Shown piece by piece: positions 1 through 11,559 of a stretch of 64,000 nt of DNA (the first letter of the stretch is position 1; each line of letters opens with the position of its first letter). The notes under the pieces were generated by a model. That model worked only from the letters and a program-made list of their open reading frames with translations, was not told the origin of the DNA and did not search any database. Position numbers and translations under genes: made by a program. The DNA comes from Lunularia cruciata (lineage: Eukaryota; Streptophyta; Marchantiopsida; Lunulariales; Lunulariaceae). The stretch is taken from contig OX419759.1 in the NCBI GenBank assembly GCA_948567375.1, positions 28,435,493 through 28,499,492 on the forward strand, given 5' to 3'.

Positions 1-487
1 ATAACATTCACAATCAAACAAAAAATTCTCCACTACACCTGGGAGATTCTTATCTTCAAAAACCTTAGGTTTTGGAAATTTAATTTGGTCTTCTCCTTAT
101 CAAATTGATACTTTCTCTACATGCTCTTGTTGTTGATGATATTGTTTGTCCAACAATCAAGTAAGATGCTTGATTTATTGTTGCATAGTAATGATAACCT
201 CAGACATTGCCGCTATGGTTACCACTTTATCACACCATCCACAAAAAATCTAATTTATTAACACGTTGATGCAACACATCCATCATTCTCCATAAGTTAC
301 AACCCAAAGTACCAAGGGTTCCTTGGACAAGGTGATTATATTCAGAAATTCATGCCCAAAGCGTGAGGTGATGAATTGTGTAAAATGATGCTTGGGTAGT
401 ACTTGGACACAAAAATCACAATGGTTTGGCAAAAATGGATTTGGTGATCTATAAATTCCATCCATCCCATTCCTACTCTGATACCAA
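1..487 (-). pseudogene. Family C chromovirus: leader and gag N-terminus, truncated by window edge
   Basis: This stretch aligns, on the minus strand, with the first part of the complete family C element at 34320-39962. The gag N-terminal motif PKVFE(D/G)KN followed by a VEN..FDCE.Y stretch is readable near positions 10-120. Where the complete copy has its gag ATG, this copy reads ATA, so the start codon is lost, and the frame is further broken. The rest of the element lies left of the window. It is a Gag remnant (capsid-type retrotransposon protein) and not functional. The assignment rests on direct similarity to the copy in the same window. Confidence 0.8.
475..486 (-). other. Primer-binding site (tRNA-iMet) of family C copy
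   Basis: On the minus strand the sequence immediately after the LTR reads TGGTATCAGAGT. This matches the usual plant initiator-Met tRNA primer-binding site TGGTATCAGAGC in 11 of 12 positions. Confidence 0.8.
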
Positions 488-873
488 TGTAAAAGACCAA
501 GACCAAGGAAAGAAATAGAAGAATGGATGATCACATTGGGACACTTGAGTATGGGAAAACTTCGAATGCCTACCATGAACTTTGGCTTTAGTATTTATAA
601 GGAGCATACAAGGCTCTTGGGAAGCTTTTCAAGAAACTTCCTGGAGTGCAAGCCAAGTTAACCAAGAAGCTTCTTTCTAGAATTGCCTACTTGGCATGCA
701 AGCTAAGCTAGTTGGAAGCTTGTAATAGCTACCTACTTGGGATGCATGCTAAGTTAGCCAAGAAGCTTCACAAGATGCCTCTTAGATACTTTTGGAATAT
801 TATAGGCTAATATGGCCTATTTGTTACTTCGTTAGCCCTAACTAACTTCATTGCTAAACTCCATATTGTTACA
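488..873 (-). repeat. 5' LTR of family C chromovirus (decayed copy)
   Basis: It starts TGTAAAAGACC and ends ATTGTTACA on the plus strand, the same termini as the LTRs at 34320-34742 and 39540-39962. It is 386 bp against 423 bp, so it carries deletions and substitutions. The GAAGCTTC palindromes seen in the young copy are mostly degraded here. The other LTR is outside the window, so a target-site duplication cannot be checked. Confidence 0.9.
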
Positions 874-1539
874 TAACCTTTGACATCTAACATGATATGC
901 TCTCACACACTAGAAAAATGTGTTAAACACCCTATGCATTGCTCCATATAACTAGAAGGCTAGAGGAACACAGAGATGATCTTGTCATATATTCATATAC
1001 TTGGAGACTTTGCACATTACCATTCTGCTCATTGCACATTCATGAGGTTTACTAATAATTCCTTCTGAAATTACATTTTGTGTAAGATCCATAACCAGAC
1101 TCTCTATTACTATCACTTGATCATCTCAAGCCAAGCATAAGTCTACTTTGACATGTGTGGTCTACAACACATATGAGCACTTCCTCTAAGCAAGGTATTC
1201 AGTCTCTTGTGCTATAGAAAACACTATATCGGTGATCTCATCTTGTATAGCTATCTTCTATCCTCCAAACAAATATTGTGTCATATGAACCATTGTTTCA
1301 TCTAGTGTAGAACCACACTCACAAGTGAGTAATGGAGATGTAGATGGGTGGACCAAACCTAGGCAAAACCTCATCATTGTAGATAAGGTAATTGGTGTGA
1401 GTCAAACTGCCCTAATGCACTATTGAGCTAGGATCCAATAGCGTACACCCTTGCTAGAAAAAGAACAAAGATATGTTCTAGTAGCTTGAGGAATGGATGA
1501 GTTAACTAAGAGAGAATGTAGAATGCTGAAATTGTTGCT

Positions 1540-2360
1540 CCATCAAGGAAGACTACAAGCCTCTATCCAATCAAAAGTAAGGAAGCAAAAGATAGAAGGT
1601 CCTCTCGTGCCCATGTGGATAGCCTCTCTCTTATCTGCCACAATAATACTTGGAAAGTATAGGATCCCTCTTCCACCTTGGTCACATACATCTCTAAGAT
1701 TGGCCTATTAATAGCCAAAAATGGGAGGAAAGTAGGAGTGCCAAGAGATTTCAACTACCCAAAATGTTATATGTGTCATCTCCTTCATAGATAGTAGGCC
1801 TACCCTTCCACAAATGATTGGTAAAGATGTTTTTCTATGTGCTAATTCCCTTATCACACACTCAAATGTCCTTGGTCCAATAATATCACCAAAAAATCCC
1901 ATAATAAGGAAGTCCCATACTCCTATCAAAAGCTCTCAAATGTGATGGGAAGGTCAAAGAAGGAAGAACCATGCAAAGTAGGTATGTTGATTGAGAAGTA
2001 ATACTAAAGGAGAGTATACCAAATGCTATCTAGAGATCTCCTAGTAAAAGAAGGTTGTACACATGGAAATATCCTCTATAAATGCTATGTCTAAGAAGAG
2101 TCTGACAAAATCCTCAGATCCTATTGGCACTCCAAGGCTAATTTGTATTCCATGTGTAGATATGATATACCAAAAAAGTGGGGAGTGGTACCTAAAGGAG
2201 ACCATGCTCTACACTTTGACACCTTGATTCTCAAGTCTACAAGATGAAATTTGGTAGTCAAGTGGTCAAATACACACCTAATCTGATCTAGAGGACACGC
2301 AATGTGAATATTTTTTGCCAAGGAGGAAATATGCAACCTTGCAAGGCCAAAGTAGTAGAT
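1540..2360 (-). pseudogene. Decayed LINE-like reverse transcriptase remnant
   Basis: On the minus strand, about 2121-2336 reads LAKNIHI...FDHL...DLRIKVSKCRAWSP. This resembles the region around the LADD catalytic box and the following GL(S/R)V..KC.AWSP.G motif of a class of non-LTR reverse transcriptases; here the aspartates appear replaced (LAKN). Further downstream, about 1563-1754 reads LSTWAR..LLSFASLLLIG, which resembles the thumb motif W..R.LS..GRL.LI. Between them are stops and frameshifts. The match is by eye to family motifs only. The flanks (874-1540 and 2360-3200) may hold more of the element but nothing firm is visible. Confidence 0.4.
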
Positions 2361-3069
2361 AAAAGAGCTCTACAATGAGCCATGGAAAATAAAAGTCCCC
2401 CTAATAAATCTCCTTTTTGTGTACCAACAACCAACTCCAAGATGGTGACTCCTTCTTATGAAATTGTGCTGGTAATAAAGGAAAGAAGGAGAACCATAGA
2501 AGGACCATATGAAAGGAATAATATTTGCCATGGGTGTACCGACTTCCCTAAGCTCTTTAAAGATTGATGCTTATTAGTCATTATTAAAAGCATTTCTCAA
2601 CATCCACCTATAGAACAACCCACTTTGGATGGATATCTAAGAGTGTTTTAATGCCTAGGGATACAAGCTCTAGGTGTAGCCACTCTAAACTAATGTTGAT
2701 TGAGGTGGTGTCAAAAGTGAGAACAATGTTGAAGGATAGAGGTATGGATAATAAGCCATAAAAATACTGCACCAATAGCAATTGGTCTAATGTTTGCTAG
2801 GTCCCTCCATTGCAAGGAGTAGACTAGCATATAACACCAAACAAATTGACATAGGAATCTCTTTTCTTGCTACTACTATAGCCACTTGAAACAACTCCAT
2901 AAAACCACTACAGAAATCATCTACTTGAAAGCAATCTCTAAGATGCTCATATATTATCACTAACAAGCCTCTTGAGGAGAGGTGTGGGGTAATGCACGAT
3001 GCATATGCAAAAAGTGATATATCAAGACATAAAGGTTGCTCAAATTGATAATCTAATATCTCCAATGGT

Positions 3070-3093
3070 TCTCTCTCTCTCTCTCTCTCTCTC
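3070..3093. repeat. (CT)n microsatellite
   Basis: An uninterrupted CT dinucleotide run of about 12 units. It generates spurious Leu/Ser or Arg/Glu repeat ORFs on the two strands. Confidence 0.95.
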
Positions 3094-3199
3094 CATAGGA
3101 TGTAGTAAGCATAAGGAAGAGATAGTCTCATCAGTGAAATTGGCTATAGACAAAGGATGTAGAGCTTTTGTTGCTCTAGCTTGACCTAATATCCAATAC

Positions 3200-6100
3200 C
3201 ATTGTAATCAAGTAGAATCTATAGCATCTTGTGGTTGAACATGTCTCATATAATGTATAGCCCTAATGGATTCCTCAAATTGGGTAGCACAATCTCACTC
3301 AAAATTTACAAAATCTAGCAATCACCTCTCTATGCCTCACACGCTCCACTCTAGTATAATGAAAACACTATTGAGGGAGTAACAAGAATAAGAATTAGAT
3401 TAACTCATCCTAGGAATCATGTGTCAATTAACCAAGTGGTAGTCTAACTAAACTCATCATGGAATGTACAAAGAAGCCTATAGAATAGGCATAGATAAAG
3501 AAAAACTAGTCTCAAGGAGCCCCAAAATACAACTCGCTTGAGATATTACCCACTCTTACAACTTGATCAATATCCCCAAATGATCAATAAAGGGATAGAC
3601 AAAGAGTGTGTAATCCCAATGTCAATGATATCAATGTGATCACTTGCCTCAAATGGGCATCCTAAGTGCCCCAATCATAGTCCTTGTGTATCTTTCATAT
3701 ATGGGTCTTGTGAGGTAAAGAGTCAACGAAACACTAGACATGATGTATCTCAAGCCACTCTATGTGTCCCACACGGGGAAGTGCAGCCATAGCTAGCATA
3801 AGAATAATGATAATGACACATAATTCTCTTCTCCATATCTCTCCATACATGCAAAACCACAACCCTTCACATCCTACCTCATATAAGTAAATGTTAACTC
3901 TCAAAACCCTAAAAACTATAAACTCTCATAATTTTCAACTCATATCTCCATAAATTTCAAACTAAGTTCCAATGGAACTAGAGCATGAATACCAAGAGAT
4001 AAGAACTGAAAATTCCAAAACCCATCACTCTCAATAATCATGAACTAGTCACTTTAAACCATAAAGACCTAAATATCTTCATATCTTTCTATTGAATTCT
4101 CCATATCCTTCAATTTAGGCACTAATGGAACTAAATTGAAAAACAAAGACAATTGACTATTCATTCATATGCTATGTGGTAATGACCAATCAGAAAGTTT
4201 AGAATTCTATTCTCTTCCGCCTCTCTCCCCATGCTTCCTTCCTCTTGAACCTATCCTCCCAAAAGCATGCCACTCCATGATGAAAATCATACTACTTACT
4301 ACTTATCGAATCAGTTGTGAGCTTATACAATTCTAATGATGTGATTCTACAACTTTATATATTACGGTTGCCTTGTATTCAATCATAACTTTGTTCACTA
4401 ACATAACTTTGAGTTTTACACTATTTAATATGTTAATTTGACTAACAATGTCCCTTTTAGTAATTATTTTGTCTCAAGATATGTATAATTTACCTTTGAA
4501 TAATTTTCTCACAAATTGCTTCTTCTCAAGGCTCACTATAAGATAAAAAATAATTTTTTTTGTTTTAAAAGAGTTAGTATAAGATTGAAATATTTAAAAG
4601 TAGTTTTGAATTTTAAAGAGTTAGGATAAGTTGAATATCTGAAAGGATTTTAGCTTGTAAACCTATGAAAACCTATGAAATTTATCAATATTAGGTTTCT
4701 ATTGATTTTTTTCATTCATTTTGAATTTCTTATTGAAAAATATATGATCAATTTAGTAAATAATTTACCTCCATAACACTTTGATTAGATATTTTTCAAT
4801 GATAAATTCAAATACGGTTATAACATACCAAGGAATAAAAAAATATTTTTTTGTTCATAAATAAATTATTTTTCCATATACTACAAATAATAAGATCATT
4901 TTTACCTTTATGATGATTTAATATAATTATTAAGTAAATATAAAACATTTATATTAAAATAGAATTTACTTGATTTTTTAATTATAATAAATAATTAATT
5001 AAATGATTAATTAATTTCTAAATAATTATATAAGCTTTCTAGTCTAAGTATAGAAGTTGAAATTTTGAAGAATATATCAAATAATTATTTTTTAAATATT
5101 ACATATTACAATCAAGAATGCTATCATAATTATATAGTATAGTGTCTCTAATTCTTGAAGTATTATCTTGTATAGTATCAAAGTTTGCTTTCAAAAGTTC
5201 AAACCATCATTACGATATCACATAATTTAACGTTAATATGCTTAGCACAAATCAATTACAATTTGTCTTGGTAGAGTTATTTCCTACATTGAAGTAGATT
5301 TGACCTTATTTTATCTTTCTTCTAAGTTCTTATTTTTAATACAAGCAAGCCAATTATGATTTGAGATTAATTTCCTTGATAACCAAATTTGAAATAAATA
5401 CACAATACAAATATGAAGGAGCAAATTATTATTGAAGATACACATTCTTAATAATAAACTATTTTTAACTAGACATCTGCTCATATAATAATTCAACAAT
5501 CTAAAGTTCACCTAACAACATAACTACCCCATTGACATTAGATCAAGATTAATAACTAAGATATAAACTACATTTAAATTAGATTAATGATTTATGCATC
5601 AATACAAACCCTATCTCCACTTCATATCCTCCAAATTAACTTTCAAAATTTGCATAGGTTGGATTCTAATTTACTTGAAACTCTAAGTCTCCTTAGTTGT
5701 AACTATTCTAACTTAGTTTAGACTTCAAAAATTATAACGGAATCAAATTCAATCTCAAGAGCTCAGGCCAAAGTTAACATATGGTTAACAACTTCTTGAC
5801 TAATGTTTTTCTTCATTCTAGATTGCATCTTCAATTGCAAGCAAAAATATACTTTTGTTTGCAAAATTTCCGTATTTGCTCTCATCTCAATTATTATCTC
5901 AAACGTGTTTTTATCTAGGCAGATACTTTTAAATATGTTTAATATCTGAATACACTCATTCTCTAGAATTAGTATTAGTTGTATTTGTGTATTATTACAT
6001 CTTAACACACCTTCGATGAAATTGAAATATTCTTTTTGATACAAATAGGTATGAAGATTAGGCTTATTCTTTATATATAAATTTCATAATTTTATCGTCT

Positions 6101-6300
6101 TCATATATTTTAATCCGAGTCATTATCTATAATAATCTTATGTTTGTTTAGGAAAAATATTTACTTCTAGTTTCATTATACCAACATATATTCAGTTTAT
6201 CTCCATAATTTTAAATTTCTATCAAAATTTTCCTTAACCTTCAACCTGGGTACTAATTAAACCAAAATTGAAAAATTTTATTTTTACTTATTCACTTGTG
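3200..6300. other. AT-rich intergenic DNA, no gene seen
   Basis: No open frame has recognisable protein motifs. From about 4.3 kb the sequence becomes strongly AT-rich, with frequent homopolymer runs. Short degenerate repeats around a CCAATGGAACTA-like motif occur near 3.94 kb and 4.12 kb, with a weaker relative near 6.25 kb. I see no RNA gene or mobile-element termini. Confidence 0.6.
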
Positions 6301-6779
6301 AGCTGTATGTTAGTGTACTCTCGTAAAGTCTGGAATTTCTGCAATCGTTCGATCTCTTTCCATCGCTGCCGCTTGTCTCATTTCATTTTCCAAAATAAAT
6401 TAAAAAATTAAACAAACTAACAAACCAGAGGCAAGAAAAGTGAAAAGTGTTAACCCTCCAGTAAACTAAACCAAGAGTTTCATGATGTGGCAACCAAAAA
6501 ACCTAGTCTCCATTTCGTGATTCACGTTGGCATGGCAAATAAGGTAAGGTCGAAGTACATTCCCTGTAAAACCCAGTCACATTTTGGGTTGAATGGCGGT
6601 GGCGTGTAGAAAGCTTGCTGACGTGTCGTTTCCCAGTTTATAGCAACCGGTTCGGGAACAAAGTTGTCACCAAGTCCTTTGAGTTCCAGGTAACATCCGA
6701 CTCCCTCCATCTTCCGACCTGGAAATGGCAGTCAACTCTATGAATAGTTGACCTACAGGTGACAATCAAACCATCCCCC

Positions 6780-7926
6780 AAAAGTAGGCGAGGACAGGTA
6801 CGTTTATCCACATGACCTCCAAGACCAAGTCGGGCAACCGCCGAGCCCGCGCGTCGGAAGAAGACAACAGTAATTGCCTCCCGCCGGGAGAAGATCGAAG
6901 CCCAAGATTGATCCAGTTCATCTGCACAGTGGCCGTGAAGTTCCGTCTGCGGAAGCCGGAGAGGAATGAATACTCAGGAATCACTGCAACTGAGGAGAGA
7001 GTGAAGACTCCACCCGCACCCTAGCCAGGGGAGAAAGTTTTCTCGTGTACGCTCTCGTTACGCTGACAATGATCTTGTGTCGCCTGGGGATTAGATACCG
7101 TGAGATCCGCAGAAGAATTCCCACAAGCAAGCATCTGGAGAGGAGCGAGCGCGACTAAAGATTTGTCGTCAATTGCGGGTTGGAGTATTGTCTTTGTTGT
7201 TTCGCAGTCGGAAAGAATTGTGGGTCCAGCATTGTAGTAGTAGTAGTAGTAGTAGTAACAGCAGCAGCAGCAGGAGCACAGGAGTGCTAGTGTTTGAAGG
7301 CACTTTTCACCGGATGAGAAGGCACCAGGAAATGACACCTCCACACCAGGCTGGCCGAGCGGGCCTGTGGAGGTTCTGCGAGTTGTCACAAGCGAGTCCG
7401 AAGAAGAAAAAGAAGAAGGATGATGAAGGAACGAAGAGGACCTGGAAAGTAGGTACTTTCTCCACTTCTACTGTCTGAAGAAGGACCGGGGGGTCCTCTT
7501 TTACGTTTCCCCAGGAACTATGAAATCGGATCCTTCTTCTTCTCTGCACTGTTGCTGTAGCCCGAGACGCCAGTCTCGGATATAATTTAGCTCAGAGTGC
7601 GATGGAGAGGAGAAACTTGTTGCTGTCGTCTGAATGCATTTGGGAAAGAGGTGACTGATTAGCAAATCTTCTTCTTATTCTTCAGCTTTTTGGCTCAATC
7701 TCCAGGCGGATTTCACTCAGTTGACTCAGGCCGATCCATTTCAGTCCGATATCGTTAGGGTCGAAAGGGAAAGGAAAGGGATCATTTGGATAATAATGTT
7801 AGAAATTTGGGAAAGCATCTGAAGGATCCAGATCCAGATTTGATCAGGTTGGAAAATTGTCGTGAAGTCTTGCGGAGCAGATCTTCTGGTTGTGGATAAT
7901 CAGTGGTTGTTATCAAACGTGAGGCC
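6780..7926 (+). promoter_or_regulatory. Upstream and probable 5' leader region of the GTPase gene
   Basis: Base composition rises sharply near 6.8 kb and CpG becomes common, marking the start of the gene island. A TATAATT lies near 7580, about 340 bp before the ATG; it is a weak promoter candidate. Several short ORFs (for example 6812-7024, 70 codons) lie here and could be upstream ORFs or chance. Trinucleotide runs are present: (GTA)8 at 7234-7257 followed by (CAG)5 at 7259-7273. The transcription start cannot be fixed from sequence alone. Confidence 0.45.
7234..7273. repeat. Compound (GTA)8-(CAG)5 microsatellite
   Basis: Eight GTA units run directly, apart from one base, into five CAG units, in the probable 5' leader of the GTPase gene. 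Confidence 0.95.
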
Positions 7927-9543
7927 ATGGCGACGGATGTGAAGGCTAGGTATAAAGATCTGGCAGCTGGGAACGTTTTCACGACTTTGAGAATTCTGGT
8001 TATTGGGAGGCCAGGGTCAGGGAAGTCTACACTCATCAGGAATATTTTGGGTCTGGCACCAGGGAAAGGGCCCGAGAGTAGCAAAAGCGGAAGTGCGATA
8101 GGAAGGCAGGATATCAACAAGGAATGGAGCCATCCCACTTTACCCCTGAAGATCCATGAATGTGATGTTGTTGTAAGAGCGGCTGATGAGGACAAAACTT
8201 CGGAGACTACTCTTGGGTTGGTGAAGAAGTTCCTGAAGCGCAGGGAAAAGGATCCCACACCAGAGCAGCAGCAGTTTCTGGAGCAGAATCCATTGAGCTT
8301 TGGCACCGTCAAAAAGTTCTTGAAATTGGCTACCAGTGGAGTAAACGAACCCGATGGGTTGATGGAAGTGACGAAGTTTCTGACCAACCGACAGCAGAGA
8401 TCGGACTTCTCGGAGCATGTGCATCTGGTGCTGTATGTGGTCTCAGCATCGGACGAGCATAATAAGGATAATGCTTCAGTTTTGGAAGAAATTAGCACTC
8501 ATGAGTCTCTGCCAATTTTGCTGGTTGCCACCAGGGCAGAAGGTGAAGATGAAGCCTACATCCGAAATGTTGAAACTCATCTAGCAGGACTCCTGGAAAA
8601 TGTCACAAACAAAAGCAAGGTGATGGATAACCTTGTGACCGTGGATTTTAACAACGCTGATGCCCTGGCTCGATTGAGTGCAAGGATTCAAGACCACTTG
8701 ACCAGCGGGGAGTTGAGATCGGCATGGGCAGCTGCACAGGCAGTTGATTTTCAGGAAAAGATCCGTCTGTCAGCTAGAGAAATTGTGGGTTATAAGGAAG
8801 CCGCTATACTCTGTTCCCCTGCAGGATTGATCCCGGGTCCTCATCAAACCATTGTGGGCGGTCTTCTGGTAGGTTTGTGTCGAGCTCTCTGCAGGATCTG
8901 GGGAGTTCCCCCTTCGTTTAAGAGATCCCTGCGAAGCAACTTGGCTTCTGAGGAGGTTTTCACCAAGCAGCTCAATCTGCTGATGGAGAAGATTGCCACC
9001 ATGGGAGCAGCTGGAGCTAGCCCTTTCGCTGCTGTTGCTGCCAGGGCAGCCGTTCCTGTGGCCTCTCGAGTCCTCGCCACCTCTGCTGCTGCTTCTATTT
9101 CCCAGTCCCTGTCAGTGTCCATCACTCCAGTTGCTTTGGCCGCTGCCGCTGTAGGTTGGATTTATGCATCCAGAAACGATGCTTATCAGTCCATGCTGGC
9201 TATGGTTTCCTTAGGAGTCATGGTTGTGGGTGCAATTCTGTACGTCAAGGCCAAATACGATCCTCGAGAATGGAACACGCATAGAGGTAAGGATGAGTAT
9301 GACCGCCTCATTCAGGAGTTTCTTACTCAGCACGGTGAAGATTGGAAGCACTCTGTAGGTGATCGACACACCGTCTCGGATGTCTTCAACCCCGAGAAGG
9401 ATCGAGAACAAGTGGTGGAACAACTTATTGAATATTTTGATCAAATTGTTGCTACTAGTCAGCATAGTAGACTGGAGAACTCGGAACAGCAAGATACTCT
9501 CAGACTGCAGGGGAAGTCGGAGATGCTTAGATTAGAAGGTTAG
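7927..9543 (+). CDS. P-loop GTPase with C-terminal membrane segments, intronless
   Basis: The 538-residue product starts at the ATG in a strong context (GCCATGGCG); the same frame has a stop at 7897-7899, so no earlier start is possible. Residues 27-35 are a Walker A motif, GRPGSGKST. A hydrophobic strand LVLYVVSAS at 167-175 is placed like the strand before or at the G3 region. LLVATRAEG, about 198-206, occupies the G4 position (NKxD-like, here TRAE), so guanine recognition is atypical. After about residue 275 comes a LCSPAGLIPGPHQ stretch followed by hydrophobic helices. An Ala-rich segment spans about 360-417, and a clear membrane span lies at about 423-440, followed by a charged tail. A GTPase domain joined to a hydrophobic tail resembles the YcjX/DUF697 or dynamin-like/TRAFAC style, but I cannot name the family. 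It is likely membrane-associated; the substrate pathway is unknown. Confidence 0.85.
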   Translation: MATDVKARYKDLAAGNVFTTLRILVIGRPGSGKSTLIRNILGLAPGKGPESSKSGSAIGRQDINKEWSHPTLPLKIHECDVVVRAADEDKTSETTLGLVKKFLKRREKDPTPEQQQFLEQNPLSFGTVKKFLKLATSGVNEPDGLMEVTKFLTNRQQRSDFSEHVHLVLYVVSASDEHNKDNASVLEEISTHESLPILLVATRAEGEDEAYIRNVETHLAGLLENVTNKSKVMDNLVTVDFNNADALARLSARIQDHLTSGELRSAWAAAQAVDFQEKIRLSAREIVGYKEAAILCSPAGLIPGPHQTIVGGLLVGLCRALCRIWGVPPSFKRSLRSNLASEEVFTKQLNLLMEKIATMGAAGASPFAAVAARAAVPVASRVLATSAAASISQSLSVSITPVALAAAAVGWIYASRNDAYQSMLAMVSLGVMVVGAILYVKAKYDPREWNTHRGKDEYDRLIQEFLTQHGEDWKHSVGDRHTVSDVFNPEKDREQVVEQLIEYFDQIVATSQHSRLENSEQQDTLRLQGKSEMLRLEG

Positions 9544-11040
9544 AGGTAGTGTGGAGTTTTAAATGTTCTCTTAAAATGTTTCCTCGCCCAGAATGCTTCT
9601 CTTGTACATACTTGTGAATTACAGTTCTTATGTTACTCTCTCTGGTCTCTGTTACACCCTCAGGCCCCACGAGGACGAGATTGTTCGAAGCCTTGTCATA
9701 GAAGACATTCTTTTCCGTCGGGATTCTTTCACAGCTCTCTGCTGTTGTCAAAAATTTACTCTATATGTTATCAATGTGGTTTGATTTCATAGTTCACACA
9801 AGACGGTTTCCAGAGTTATCATGTTTGATAAGTTCTCGTTTATGTCGATCCTTTCTTGTTTACACTGTTGATCATTCAGTAACCGCCTCGATGACATTTC
9901 GGGTTCTTCAATACGTCAGTTCTACTTGGACCTAATACCTGTATCCTCTTTCAGCTTCGACCGCTTGCAGGCATAGTTACCACGTTTCTTAAAACAGTTC
10001 ATCTTACATGTCGTGCGAGGAAGTTAAGTACCATATCGTTTGCACGCATCAATTTCGTGCGCTGATGCTGTACGTGCAGGAGTAACCGAAGAAGTATCGG
10101 ATTTATCGGATATACAAGGAACTCGTAAGATTCCAGAATAACGTCAATGCGGAAAGAGACCGATGAAGGTTCTAAACTTCCCGAAGTGGTTTTTAGAGGA
10201 ACATGAGTTATTGAAAAGCCTCCAATGTCAAATACAAGTGGCAAAGGAACGATAAATAATCTAGCAAACTGTAGGGGAAGTGTGTAGTTATTCTTTACCA
10301 AACCCGAACTTCTTAACACTTTCGACAAAATCGGCATTTGAAAGTTTAAAGTAGTGATGTTGATCTTGAGAGCAAAGAAGACTTACTATGGGGTTTTCCA
10401 GTTTGAGGATCCAGTAAATTGTCAGGCGCGAGTGGGGTGACTATCACAAGAATCAACGGCATTCTGCATGCATATGGGACTCGGAAAATGAACAGGTACA
10501 CTTAAGGAAATCCTAGAGAGAGAGAATGATAATTATAAATTCTACTAAAATTACCACAATAATAATTTTAGTCTTTCGGTCACCTCGTAGCAGTAGCATA
10601 CCTTGTTATTTTGCATGGGACCATTTAAGAAGATCTTCCATTGAAGAAAAGAGCATTTACAGGACATCAGGCGAAAGATGTATTAAAAGGTATGTTTCAG
10701 GTGTCTTGCAATAGAGCAGATGGTCGTGGTATGCAAAGCAAAGAGGACAAACATTACTGATTTCAAGTTTAGCTTATTCCGGTCCAAAAGTATTGTAAGG
10801 ATAATCTTTTATCGGTTGATTTGGGAATATATGTAAATTTTACGAGTTCTACCCATAACCCTAAAATGTTACGTGAAAGAAAAATCATGGCTCGTAACCT
10901 TTTTCGGGTTATAGAGATTTCGCAAAATCTTAATAACTTCATTAATTATGGAGTTTCATAAATCTTAATTACTTCATTGATTAGATAGTGATTCAAATTT
11001 GAATTCGAAGGGGAGCCGTGACACACAGGTGCATTCTCAC
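9544..11040. other. 3' flank of GTPase gene, no further gene seen
   Basis: This begins with the presumed 3' UTR of the GTPase gene. A 112-codon minus-strand frame at 9999-10337 has no recognisable motif and I do not call it a gene. The sequence is moderately GC-rich up to about 10.8 kb, then turns AT-rich before the copia LTR. Confidence 0.5.
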
Positions 11041-11046
11041 CTGTGT
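11023..11046. other. Perfect 9-bp inverted repeat at copia boundary
   Basis: ACACAGGTG, a 6-base loop, then CACCTGTGT. It lies at the left edge of the copia LTR and overlaps its likely first bases. It may mark the insertion junction or be a short hairpin in the flank. Confidence 0.6.
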
Positions 11047-11549
11047 TGGGGAACAACCCAAGTGTTGGGAACAACCTGCGCAACGAGACAAACAATAACT
11101 GGAAAAAGAGAGAACAGATGCACAAGATTTAACATGGATCAGAGTCCCTTGTTCTTGTTCCTGCATCCAAGTCCGCTCACGTAGAAGATTTTAATATCCG
11201 ATCTATGCATATTACAAAGATTTCTAGGAAGATCTCTCTCGACCAGCTTTTTCCTGGTTGATCTTTTCATTGTTCAGTCTAACTTGATCAGCCCTCTCCT
11301 GACCAACTTCTTGCGAGTGGATATTTCTCAAAATCACACCTGATTGACTCAATCCGACCAGCTCTAGCAAGTCGAAGGACAATTCACATTTGCCAAGAAA
11401 AAACACTACAAAGAGCCACGTTGATTTTCTATTTTTGTCAATCTCTTATCCCCACCTTGGACAATTTATGCCACAAATAATCTGAGCCATAGATCTCAAC
11501 ATCCACATATAAAATTAATTGAATGGATCAACCTTTGTGTACTAAAAAC
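11044..11549 (-). repeat. 3' LTR of copia D (left)
   Basis: It aligns with 43446-44009 at many points: TGTTGGGA.CAACC, ACACAAGATTTAAC, TTCTAGGAAG.TCTCTC, and the stretch GAGCC..AGATCTCA.CAT. A GTGTTGGG.AACAACC block is duplicated at 11044-11078. The right end abuts, on the minus strand, a polypurine-like AAGTGGGAGA, which is typical of the copia 3' LTR junction. Exact ends are uncertain. Confidence 0.7.
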
Positions 11550-11559
11550 TCTCCCACTT

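Noticed and set aside
2787-3131. 114-codon minus-strand frame with REREREREP
   Set aside because: The repeat is created by the (CT)n tract and the rest has no convincing motif.
7173-7478. 101-codon plus-strand frame upstream of the GTPase with poly-Ser and poly-Lys
   Set aside because: Poly-Ser comes from the GTA/CAG microsatellite and poly-Lys from an A/G-rich run; more likely leader sequence.
7782-8498. 238-codon minus-strand frame opposite the GTPase gene
   Set aside because: It overlaps the clear P-loop coding sequence and shows no motif; it is an antisense shadow.
9999-10337. 112-codon minus-strand frame downstream of the GTPase
   Set aside because: No recognisable domain, no promoter motif and ordinary intergenic composition.
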